Shown: positions 23,355 to 36,200 of the stretch, piece after piece
Numbering within the stretch: the stretch's first letter is position 1
Layout of the letters: the number at the start of each line of letters is the position of its first letter
Assembly: GCA_028583605.1 (NCBI GenBank)
Contig: CM053337.1
Coordinates: 17,325,164-17,389,163 of the forward strand
DNA from: Dastarcus helophoroides
Lineage: Eukaryota; Arthropoda; Insecta; Coleoptera; Bothrideridae
Length of the DNA: 64,000 nt
Reading direction: 5' to 3'
Position numbers and translations under genes: made by a program
Notes under the pieces: generated by a model
Told to the model about the DNA's origin: nothing
What the model saw: the letters and a program-made list of their open reading frames with translations, nothing else
Database searches by the model: none

Positions 23355-24235
23355 AATAAATCGCAACTCGGGTAATCGGCGGCGTTTGCCAACGATGCAC
23401 CGGCCGAAATCTATGCCAAACAACGTTTAGTTTCGAATTTTTGTTTGAACACAATCATTTGATATTTCGCAGAGACTGGTAAGTGGATTTTCGACGTTAA
23501 CTACTTTGATCGTTGTTGAAATTGATATACAATCAAATTGGCTTCTGCCAACCTACCTTCTATCTCTTTGAATGCGTATTTGGGAGCGATGGTACCTTCT
23601 TCAGCATTGGAAGTTAGATCGCTAGCGAAATATTTGCAAAAAAAGCTGACCTGGTAGAAAGGAGTTCTAAAGAAAAGAAAATCTGGTAGAAAGGAGTTTA
23701 TTTTCCAACGTACATCGTCATCCTCGTTTTTCATGCTTCTAATTTTTTAATTACAGTAAGGGGACAAGGGGGTAACCTCCACAAGCAATTAAATATGTCG
23801 CACTTTATAGATTAACTTTGGCAAAATCGTAATATGTGATGTCGATGGAATATTTCAATTAAACACGTAAACTTGCTGCAATAAGAAATCAAAATGCATT
23901 TAAATCGTAAAAAAAACTGTTAAAATAAAATTTGTAATATCACAGAAGTGTACACGCTTCAGCTAATTAATTTGTTTAAAATAGAAACTCCAAAACGTTT
24001 TTTAAAACTTGAACTTGAAACTTCAAGATTAAACTCAAAATTTCGAAAATTGGAATACAAAATTTCAAGAAAAACAAATTCGAGTGGTTTCAACCTAAAA
24101 TTTCGACGCAAAACTGGATATTTTAAAGAAAAAATAACTAAATAAAAATGAGTTTGCTCGTTTAACACTTTGTAAAGCTCATATCACTCTGATATCGTCC
24201 AGAAGTGGATTCATCAAAACCAATTTGATTTTCAG
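23355..24235 (+). other. Probable non-coding exon 1 and intron 1 of the SV2-like gene
   Basis: The exon is predicted at about 23355-23478 (the start is approximate). The intron runs 23479-24235 and ends TTTTCAG directly before ATG 24236. No long coding frame is seen on the + strand. A minus-strand open stretch (23575-23735) has no recognised domain. Confidence -1.
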
Positions 24236-27200
24236 ATGAATTGTCAAGATAACGAAGATGCCACAATAGCTAGCGAATCTCTAGGGGGTAAGGATGTGTG
24301 AAGAATCCGCATGTTTGGTACCCCCATTGGAGCCAACTCAAAATGGACCAACTGAACCCAGAAGTATGTCCCAGTAGTGTCCCATTGAAAAGTGTTTTAA
24401 AATCAAAAGACAACCTCCTAAAATTTATGTTTTTTTCAATTTATTTAACATTTAAAATTTAACCATAAGTCAGTTAGTTTCACGAGATACTTCCAGCGAA
24501 ACCACCCAATGTTCAAGTAGATTAAAATCTCCCAAAAAACTAAAACAGTTAAAAAAATGACCAATGGTTCATTTTTTACTGCCTCACAGAAGCAGTATTG
24601 CTTTAATGAAGCTACACCAGTCAAAATCAGTAAACCAAAACCCAAATTGGACAGTTAGTTTCTGGAGATATTTCTAGCGAAACCACCCAATGTCCAAGTA
24701 GATTAAAATCTCCCAAAAAACTAAAACAGTTAAAAAAATGACCAATGGTTCATTTTTTAGTGCCTCACAGAAGCAGTACTGCTTTAATGAAGCTACACCA
24801 GTCAAAATCAGTAAACCAAAACCCAAATTGGACAATTATTTTCTGGAGATATTTCTAGCGAAACCACCCAATGTTCAAGTAGATTAAAATCTCCCAAAAA
24901 AACTAAAACAGTTAAAAAAATGACCAATGGTTCATTTTTTACTGCCTCACAGAAGCAGTACTGCTTTAATGAAGCTACACCAGTCAAAATCAGTAAACCA
25001 AAACCCAAATTGGACAATTATTTTCTGGAGATATTTCTAGCGAAACCACCCAATGTTCAAGTAGATTAAAATCTCCCAAAAAGCTAAAATAATTAAAAAA
25101 ATGACCAATGGTTCATTTTTTACTGCCTCACAGAAACAGTACTCCTTTAATGAAGCTACACCAGTCAAAATCAGTAAACCAAAACCCAAATTGGACAATT
25201 ATTTTCTGGAGATATTTATAGCGAAACCACCCAATGTTCAAGTAGATTAAAATCTCCCAAAAAACTAAAACAGTTAAAAAAATGACCAATGGTTCATTGT
25301 TTACTGCCTCACAGAAGCAGTACTGCTTTAATGAAGCTACACCAGTCAAAATCAGTAAACCAAAACCCAAATTGGACAATTATTTTCTGGAGATATTTCT
25401 AGCGAAACCACCCAATGTCCAAGTAGATTAAAATCTCCCAAAAAACTAAAACAGTTAAAAAAATGACCAATGGTTCATTTTTTACTGCCTCACAGAGGCA
25501 GTACTGCTTTAATGAAGCTACACCAGTCAAAATCAGTAAACCAAAACCCAAATTGGACAGTTAGTTTCCGGAGATATTTCCAGCGAGACCACCCAATGTC
25601 CAAGTAGATTAAAATCTCCCAAAAAACTAAAACAGTTAAAAAAATGACCAATGGTTCATTTTTTAGTGCCTCACAGAAGCAGTACTGCTTTAATGAAGCT
25701 ACACCAGTCAAAATCAGTAAACCAAAACCCAAATTGGACAGTTAGTTTCTGGAGATATTTCCAGCGAAACCACCCAATGTCCAAGTAGATTAAAATCTCC
25801 CAAAAAACTAAAACAGTTAAAAAAATGACCAATGGTTCATTTTTTACTGCCTCACAGAAGCAGTATTGCTTTAATGAAGCTACACCAGTCAAAATCAGTA
25901 AACCAAAACCCAAATTGGACAGTTATTTTCTGGAGATATTTCTAGCGAAACCACCCAATGTTCAAGTAGATTAAACTCTCCCAAAAAACTAAAACAGTTA
26001 AAAAATTGACCAATGGTTCATTTTTTAGTGCCTCACAGAAGCAGTACTGCTTTAATGAAGCTACACCAGTCAAAATCAGTAAACCAAAACCCAAATTGGA
26101 CAGTTAGTTTCTGGAGATATTTCTAGCGAAACCACCCAATGTTCAAGTAGGCTAAAATCTTCCCAAAAAACCTAAGACAGTTAAAAAAAATGACCAATAG
26201 TTACTGCGTTAGTGAAGCAGTACTGCTTTAGTGAAGCAACACCAGTCAACCAAAGTAACATTATTGGACACCACTATCATAAAATCTGGTAAAATAAGTA
26301 TTTAATATACTCAACAAGGACGAGTAATTCGTAAGAAGTGTTCTCTTTTGATTTAGTGCCTTTGTACCCCCCCGTGCCCCGCTTGTCTTTGTTGCATGCG
26401 CTTCTATCGTAATTGTTACGTTTGTTTTGAAGGCGCATTAAACGAATGTAAACGTGTCCCTGACACCATAAAAAAATAAGCGATTTCGTGGGACCTTCAA
26501 GGGATGCTTAAATTTAGGTTCAAGGGCAATTTTGGGGTGTATCGCACGCAGAGCTCGCGTGGAAATTAACGTTAAATTTCCCAGTTGTTTCGATAATTAA
26601 AGTTGACGCGATGGAATATTTTATTTTCGTCCTGACACTTTCGTAATTGATTTATGAGAAAAAATTAAATGAAAAATACCATCCCTGCTTAGGGTGGCCT
26701 AAGTGCTGGCCTAAACTTTAGGCAACCCACAACGAATCCAGAATCCAGACCCTCCCTGCTTTTTTCTACGCCTATAAAACCACAATCGTTTTAAATTTAC
26801 CTCTAAATTGTAAGTTTTCTTGGGTATACATCCCTTTAAAGTAGTTTTGCAAGTTTTCGAAGCTCCCTTGCCATGTAAGAGCTCTAGGAAAATTTCTTCG
26901 TATTTTCGAAAGTTTCGAAAATAGTTAACAAACGAAATACCCAAAAAATCTAAATTTTGACTACAAGTTATGAGTCTTTGGGCGAAATTTCCAGTAAAAG
27001 TCAGGCTTTGGGGTCAATTTTAGGAAAAAATTAGTTTTCTTATAATTATGTTATGTTATTAATTATTATTTATATTTTCGTGTTTTTTTCTTAAAAGTTT
27101 GACTTTTTCTTTCCCCAAATATTGAATTTAAATCGCAGTAACGAATTTTGCCTGCAGTTGTTACTTTTTTTCCTAAAATTTTGATCCCAAAAGTCAGATG

Positions 27201-30200
27201 TAACTATTTTTAGACTTGTTCTCAAATTTTCGGTTTTTCCTCGACATTTCAGATTTTTCTTTCGGCATTTTAGCATTTTCTTTGGAAGTTATAAGTTCAA
27301 ATTGGAATTTCGAATATAAACTTTGTATTTCTATACTTTTTTTTCCAAAATTCAGGTAATAGAACCAAAATATAATTATTATTGAAAATACCCAATTTTT
27401 TTCAAATTGTTGAATTTTTTTATCAAATTTTCGTGGTTTCCCCTGAAATGTTTGGCTTTTCCTCTTTAGAAATTGTCAATTTAAATTAAAATACTGAATT
27501 TTGCCCGCAATTGTTACTTTTTTTCCTTAAATTTTGATCCCAAAATCAGATGTAATTATTTTTAGACTTGATCTCCAATTTTCTGGTTTTCCTCGACATT
27601 TCAGCTTTTTCTTTCGGCATTTTAGCATTTTCTTTTAAAATTTCAAGTTCAAATTGAAATTTCGAATAGAAACTTTGTACTTCTATACTTTTTTTGCAGA
27701 ATTTAGGTCCTAAAATAACAATATAATTATTTTTTAAAATGTAGACTTTTTTCACATTGTTGAGTTTTTTCATCACATTTTCCTGTTTTCCTGTCAAACG
27801 TTTCGCTTTTCCGCTCTCAAAATTTTGAATTTATAAAATCCTGAGCTTATGCTTTATATTTATATATTTTTTTGTCTAAAATTTAAGTTCTAAAACGAAA
27901 ATAGAATTAATAATTAAAATGCTGACTTTTTCTCAAATTGTTGAGTTTTTTCATAAAATTTTCATCGTTTTCTCTCAAACGTTTGGCTTTTCCTCTTTAT
28001 AAATTGTCAATTTAAATTAAAACGCTGAATTTTGCCCGCAATTGTTACTTTTTTTTCTAAAATTTTGATCCCAAAGTCAGATGTAATTATTTTTAGACTT
28101 GTTCTCAAATTTTCGGTTTTTCCTCGACATTTCAGCTTTTTCTTTCGGCATTTTAGCATTTCCTTTTCAAATTTCAAGTTTAAATTGAAATTTCGTATAT
28201 AAACTTTGTACTTCTATACTTTTATTTCCAAAATTTTAATTCGAAAATCAAAATTTAATTATTTTTTAAAATACTGACTTTTTTCAAATTGTCGAGTTTT
28301 TTCATCAAATTTTCGTGCTTTCCTCTCAAACGTTTGGCTTTTCTTCTCTAGAAATTTTGAATTTAAATTGAATTATCGAATTTTACCCGCAGTTGTTACC
28401 TTTTTACTAAAATTCTGATCTTAAAATCACAATCTCATTATTTTTAGACTTGTTCTTAAATTTTCGATTTGTCTTCGAAATTTCAGCTTTTCCTCTCGAC
28501 ATTTTGGCGTTTTTTATTGAAATTTGTAATTCAAGTTGAAATTCTGAATTTAAACTTTATATTTCTATACTTTTTGTCCAAAATTCAAGTACTAGAACCA
28601 TAATATAATTATTATTTAAAATACTAAATTTTTTTCAAATTGTTGAATTTTTTTATCAAATTTTCGTGGTTTCCCCTGAAATGTTTGGCTTTTCCTATTT
28701 AGAAATTGTCAGTTTAAATTAAAATACTGAATTTTGCCCGCAATTGTTACTTTTTTTCCTAAAATTTTGATCCCAAAATCAGATATAATTATTTTTAGAC
28801 TTGATCTCCAATTTTCGGTTTTTCCTCGACATTTCAGCTTTTTCTTTTGGCATTTCAGCATTTTCTTTCGAAATGTCAAGTTCAAATTGAAATTTCAAAT
28901 AGAAACTTTGTATTTCTATACTTTTTTTTTGCAGAAATTAGGTCCTAAAAAAACAATATAAATATTTTTTAAAATGTTGACTTTTTTCAAATTGTTGAGT
29001 TTTTTCATCACATTTTCCTGTTTTCCTGTCAAACGTTTTGCTTTTCTGCTCTCAAAATTTTGAATTTATAAAATTCTGAGTTTATGCTTTATATTTATAT
29101 ATTTTTTGTCTAAAATTTAAGTTCTAAAACGAAAATAGAATTAATAATTAAAATGCTGACTTTTTCTCAATTCGTTGAGTTTTTTCATCAAATTTTCGTA
29201 GTTTCCTCCCAAACGTTTGGCTTTTCCTCTTTAGAAATTGTCAATTTAAATTAAAATACTGAATTTTGCCCGCAATTGTTACTTTTTTTCCTAAAATTTT
29301 GATCCCAAAATTTTAAATTTTAATTCAAAAATCAAAATTTTATTATTTTTTAAAATTCTGGCTTTTTTCAAATTGTCGAGGTTATTCATTAAATTTTCGT
29401 GCTTTTCTTTTAAACGTTTGGCTTTTCCTCTCTAGAAATTTTGAATTTAAATTGAATTATCGAATTTTACACTCAGTTGTTACTTTTTTTCCTAGAATTC
29501 TGATCTTAAAATCACAAACCCATTATTTTTAGACTTGTTCTTCAATTTTCGAATTTTCTTCGAAATTTCAGCTTTTCATCTCGACATTTTAGCGTTTTTT
29601 CTCAAAATTTGTAATTTAAGTTGAAATTCTAAATGTAGACTTTATATTTCTATACTTTTTGTCTAAAATTTAAGCTCTAAAACCAAATTATATGTATTAA
29701 TTGAAGTGCTGACTTTTTTTCGAATTGTTGAGTTTTTTCATCAATTTTTTGTGGTTTCCTCTCAAACTTTTGGCTTTTCCTCTTTAGAAATTGTAAATTT
29801 AAATTGAAATATTGAATTTTGTCTAAAGTTGTTACTTGTTTCCTAAAATTTTTGATCCCAAAATCAGATGAAATTATTTTTAAACTTGTTCTCAAATTTT
29901 CGGTTTTTCCTCGAAGTTTCAGCATTTTCTTTCGGCATTTTATCATTTTCTTTTAAAATTTCAAGTTCAAATTGAAATTTCGAATATAAACTTTGTACTT
30001 CTATACTTTTATTTTCAAAATTTTAATTCAAAAGTCAAAATTTAATTATTTTTTAAAATACTGGCTTTTTTCAAATTGTCGAGTTTTTTCATAAAATTTT
30101 CGTGCTTTTCTTTTAAACGTTTGGCTTTTCTTCCCTAGAAATTTTGAATTTAAATTGAATTATCGAATTTTACCTGCAGTTGTTACTTTTTTCCTAAAAT

Positions 30201-33200
30201 TCTTTCCTTAAAATCACAATTTCATTATTTTTAGACTTGTTCTTAAATTTTCGATTTGTCTTCGAAATTTCAGCTTTTCCCCTCGACATTTTGGCGTTTT
30301 TTCCTAAAATTTGTAATTAAGATTAAAATTCTGAATTTAAACTTTATATTTCTATACTTTTTGTCCAAAATTCAAGTACTAGAACCAAAATATAATTATT
30401 ATTTAAAATACTGAATTTTTTTCAAATTGTTGAATTTTTTTAACAAATTTTCGTGGTTTCCCCTGAAATGTTTGGCTTTTCCTATTTAGAAATTATCAGT
30501 TTAAATTAAAATACTGAATTTTGCCCGCAATTGTTACCTTTTTTCCTAAAATTTTGATCCCAAAATCAGATGTAATTATTTTTAGACTTGATCTCCAATT
30601 TTCGGTTTTTCCTCGACATTTTAGCTTTTTCTTTCGGCATTTCAGCATTTTCTTTTAAAATTTCAAGTTTAAATTGAAATTTCGAATAGAAACTTTGTAG
30701 TTCTATACTTTTTTTTGCAGAATTTAGGTCCTAAAATAACAATATAATTATTTTTTTAAATGTTGACGACTTTTTTCAAATTGTTGAGTTTTTTCATCAC
30801 ATTTTCGTGTTTTCCTGTCAAAAGTTTCGCCTTTCCGCTCTCAAAATTTTGAATTTATAAAATCCTGAGCTTATGCTTTATATTTATATATTTTTTTGTC
30901 TAAAATTTAAGTTCTAAAACGAAAATAGAATTAATAAATAAAATGCTGACTTTTTCTCAAATTGTTGAGTTTTTTCATAAAATTTTCGTCGTTTTCTCTC
31001 AAAAGTTTGGCTTTTCCTCTTTATAAATTGTCAATTTAAATTAAAACGCTGAATTTTGCCCGCAATTGTTACTTTTTTTTCTAAAATTTTGATCCCAAAA
31101 TCAAATGTAATTATTTTTAGAATTGGTCTCAAATTTTCGGTTTTTCCTCGACATTTCAGATTTTTCTTTTGGCATTTTAGCATTTTCTTTGGAAGTTATA
31201 AGTTCAAATTGGAATTTCGAATATAAACTTTGTACTTCTATACTTTTTTTTCCAAAATTTTAATTCAAAAATCAAAATTTAATTATTTTTTAAAATACTG
31301 GCTTTTTTCAAATTGTCGAGTTTTTTCATAAAATTTTCGTGCTTTTCTTGTAAACGTTTGGCTTTTCTTCTCTAGAAATTTTGAATTTAAATTGAATTAT
31401 CGAATTTTACCCTGCAGTTGTTACTTTTTTCCTAAAATTCTTTCCTTAAAATCACAATCCCATTATTTTTAGACTTGTTCTTAAATTTTCGATTTGTCTT
31501 CGAAATTTCAGCTTTTCCCCTCGACATTTTGGCGTTTTTTCTTGAAATTTGTAATTAAGATTAAAATTCTGAATTTAAACTTTATATTTCTATACTTTTT
31601 GTCCAAAATTCAAGTACTAGAACCAAAATATAATTATTATTTAAAATACTGAATTTTTTTCAAATTGTTGAATTTTTTTAACAAATTTTCGTGGTTTCCC
31701 CTGAAATGTTTGGCTTTTCCTATTTAGAAATTATCAGTTTAAATTAAAATACTGAATTTTGCCCGCAATTGTTACCTTTTTTCCTAAAATTTTGATCCCA
31801 AAATCAGATGTAATTATTTTTAGACTTGATCTCCAATTTTCGGTTTTTCCTCGACATTTTAGCTTTTTCTTTCGGCATTTCAGCATTTTCTTTTAAAATT
31901 TCAAGTTTAAATTGAAATTTCGAATAGAAACTTTGTACGTCTATAGCTTTTTTTTGCAGAATTTAGGTCCTAAAATAACAATATAAATATTTTTTAAAAT
32001 GTTGACTTTTTTCAAATTGTCGAGTTTTTTCATCACATTTTCGTGTTTTCCTATCAAACGTTTCGCTTTTCCGCTCTCAAAATTTTGAATTTATAAAATT
32101 CTGAGCTTATGCTTTATATTTATATATTTTTTGTCTAAAATTTAAGTTCTAAAACGAAAATAGAATTAATAATTAAAATGCCTGACTTTTTCTCAAATTG
32201 TTGAGTTTTTTCATCAAATTTTCGTAGTTTCCTCCCAAACGTTTGGCTTTTCCTCTTTAGAAATTGTCAATTTAAATTAAAATACTGAATTTTGCCCGCA
32301 ATTGTTACTTTTTTTCCTAAAATTTTGATCCCAAAATCAGATGTAATTATTTTTAGACTTGATCTCCAATTTTCGGGTTTTCCTCGACATTTCAGCTTTT
32401 TCTTTTGACATTTTGGCATTTTTTTCAAAATTTTAATATCAAATTGAAATTCTAAATATAAACCTTGTACTTCCATACTTTTTTTTTCAAAATTTGAATT
32501 CAAAAATCAAAATATAATTATTTTTTAAAATACTGACTTTTTTCAAATTGTCGAGTTTTTTCATCAAATTTTCGTGATTTCCTCTTAAACGTTTGGCTCT
32601 TCCTCTCTAGAAATTTTAAATTTAAATTAAAATATCGAATTTTACCCGCAGTTGTTACTTTTTTTCCCAAAATTTTGATCTTAAAATCACAATCTCATTA
32701 TTTTTAGACTTGTTCTTAAATTTTCGATTTGTCTTCGAAATTTCAACTTTTCCTCTCGACATTTTGGCGTTTTTTTCTTGAAATTTGTTATTCAAGTTGA
32801 AATTCTGAATTTAGACATTATATTTCTATACTTTTTGTCTAAAATTTAAGTACTAAAATCAAAATATAATTATTTTTTAAAATGTTGACTTTTTTCAAAA
32901 TTGTTAAGTTTTTTCATCAAATTTTCGTAGTTTTCTCTTAAATGTTTGGCTTCTCCTCTTTAGAAATTGTCAATTTAAAGTGAAATATTGAATTTTGCCT
33001 TCAGTTGTTATTTTTTTTCTAAAATTAGGATCTCAAAATCAGATGTAATTATTTTTAGACTTGATCTCCAATTTTCGGGTTTTCCTCGACATTTCAGCTT
33101 TTTTCTTCGGCATTTCGGCATTTTGTTTCAAAATTTCAAGTTCAAATTGAAGTTTCGAATAAAAACTTTGTACTTCTATACGTTTTTTTTTTCAAAATTT

Positions 33201-36200
33201 TAATTCAAAAATCAAAATTTAATTATCTTTTAAAATACTGGCTTTTTCAAATTCTCGAGATTTTTCATCAAATTTTCGTGATTTCCTCTCAAACGTTTGG
33301 TTTTTCCTCTTTAAATATTGTCAATTTAAATTAATTAATTAATTAATTAATTAATTAATTAATTAATTAATCAATTTTAATTAAATTAAAAATTTAAATT
33401 AAAATACTGAATTTGGCCCGCAATTGTTACTTTTTTTTTATAAAATTTTGATCCCAAAATCAGATGTAATTATTTTTAGACTTGATCTCCAATTTTCGGG
33501 TTTTCCTCGACATTTCACCTTTTTCTTTCGGCATTTTACCATTTTCTTTTAACATTTGAAGTTTAAATTAAAATTTCGTACTTCTATACTGTTTTTTGCA
33601 AAATTTTAATTCAAAAATCAAAATTTTATTATTTTTTAAAATTCTGGCATTTTTTCAAATTGTCGAGGATTTTTCATTAAATTTTCGTGCTTTTCTTTTA
33701 AACGTTTGGCTTTTCCTCTCTAGAAATTTTGAATTTAAATTGAATTATCGAATTTTACACTCAGTTGTTACTTTTTTTCCTAGAATTCTGATCTTAAAAG
33801 CACAAACCCATTATTTTTAGAGTTGTTCTTCAATTTTCGAATTTTCTTCGAAATTTCAGCTTTTCCTCTCAACATTTTAGCGCTTTCTCTCAAAATTTGT
33901 AGTTCAAAGTAAAATTCTAAATGTAGACTTTATATTTCTATACTTTTTGTCTAAAAGTTAAGCTCTGAAACCAAATTATAAGTATAGATTGAAATACTGA
34001 CTTTTTTTCGAATTGTTGAGTTTTTTCATCAAATTTTCGTGTTTTCCTCTCAAGAATTTGGCTTTTCCTTTTAATAAATTGTCAATTTAAATTGAAACAT
34101 TGAATTTTGGCTAAAGTTGTTACTTTTTTTCTAAAATTTTGATCCCAAAATCAGATGTAATTATTTTTAGACTTGTTTTAAAATTTTCGGTTTTTCCTCG
34201 ACATTTCAGCCTTTTCTTTCGTCATTTTAGCATTTTCTTTGGAAGTTTCAAGTTCAAATTGAAATTTCGAATATAAACTTTGTATTTCCACACTTTTTTT
34301 CCAAAATTTCAATTCAAAAATCAAAATTTATTTATTTTTTAAAATACTGGCTTTTTTCAAATTCTCGAGTTTTTCATCAAATTTTCGTGATTTCCTCTCA
34401 AACGTTTGGCTTTTCTTCTTTAGAAATTGTCAATTTAAATTGAAATATTGAATTTTGCCCGCAGTTGTTACTTTTTTCCTATAATTTTGATCCCAAAATC
34501 AGATGCAATTATTTTTAGACTTGTTCTCAAATTTTCGGTTTTTCCTCGACATTTCATCTTTTTCTTTTGACAGTTCAACATTTTCTTTCGAAATTTCAAG
34601 TTTAAACTAAAATTTCAAGTTTAAATTGAAATTTAATATATAAACCTTGTACTTCTATACTTTTTTTTCCAAAATTTTAATTCAAAAATCAAAATTTAAT
34701 TATTTTTTAAAATACCGTGTAATTGTCGAGTTTTTTCATTAAATTTTCGTGCTTTCCTTTTAAACGTTTGGCTTTTTCTCTCTAGAAATTTTAAATTTCA
34801 ATTGACATATCGAATTTTACCCGCAGTTGTTACTTTTTTCCTAAAATATTGATTTTAAAATCAGAATGTAATTATTTTTAAACTTGTTCTTAAATTCTTG
34901 AAATTGCAGGTTTTTCTTAGATTTGTTTCGACTTAAAAAGCCAAAATTTCGTTTTTTTCTTCTGATTTCTTAGATTTTTTCTTACGTAGTATTGACTTTT
35001 TTTCGAAACTTCGTCTAGAGGCCTCAAATTACGCACGTTTTCTAGAACTTTTTCGTTAAACTTATTTTTTTTAAAATCTCAAGTTTTCTCAAAATTGCAA
35101 CTTTTTTCCAAAAAATCGTTAACCAAAACTGGGAATTGTGATCAAAAAATGTCGACCCCAAAATTTAAACAACTTTTTTATCGAAAATTCGTCGTCAATT
35201 TCGATTATCTTTTAAGAAAGTTTAGCTTTTCTTTTGTTTGGTGGAACGAACTGGTCCTTGATTATTTTCAAAAATTGAAATACAAATCTTGTCCCCTAAA
35301 ACCAAGAAAAATTAAAAAACACAACAAAGATTGTCAAAACGTTTTTCATCTTTCTTATTTTCAGGGGACAAGATTTGTATTTCAAGAAAGTTTAAAAGTA
35401 GAAAAAACGTTTTTAAATAATTTTTGTTCCAAAATTTCCACTTTAAACGTTCCGAATTTTCGCCCAAAACATATCTGTTTTAACTCACCACCTCAATTCA
35501 TATTTTAATATCGAAATTCCGAATTTAAACTTAAAAATTCGATTTTCTTGTCTTCAAACGACTTTTGAATCCGAGATTTCGCTCGAAACTTAAAATTTTG
35601 AGAAAAAATCGGGAATTTCGGGATTTGAGATGATGATTTGAGAAAGAAAAGAGACTGACAAGTGTATTCCTGATATTTTTTTTTCCAGTATCATCCGTAA
35701 CTGGTTCCAGCTCTTACAATGGAGAAGCTCTGGTAGGGTTTCACGAGGATGCGCTCTCGCAAGCTGCCGTCGGAAAAGCCCAATTACTTTTGGCCGTGGT
35801 ACTCGGCTTGGGGCTGGCGGCCGATTGTTCAGAACTCACGACTCTGTGGTACATCCTCCCAGCGGCGGAAATCCATCTCTGCATGAATGACCAACGGAAA
35901 CATTGGCTAAGTAAGATCAGAGATTTTTGAAGTTGAGTTTCTAATTTTTGAAGTTGAGGTCTCTATTTTTTGAAGTTGAAGTTACTATTTTTTGAATTTG
36001 AGCTCTCTAATTTGTGAAGTCAAATTTTTGAAGTTGAGTCTCCAATTTTTGAAGTTGAGGTCTCTATTTTTTGAAATTGAAGTTTCTTATTTTTGAATTT
36101 GAGCTATCTAATTTTTGAAGTCAAATTTTTGTAGTTGAGCCTCTCATTTTTGAAGTTGAGGTCTCTATTTTTTGAAATTGAAGTTTCTTATTTTTAAATT

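Noticed and set aside
23501..23734. Minus-strand frame ending KYAFKEIEG before GTAGGT, exon-like
   Set aside because: It has a donor-like end and some coding look, but no recognised family, no partner exons, and it lies within SV2 intron 1 on the other strand.
24445..25913. Repeated minus-strand frame MGFGLLILTGVASLKQYCF, resembling a membrane protein
   Set aside because: It recurs every 181 bp with a phase change, since 181 is not a multiple of three. It is a satellite by-product.
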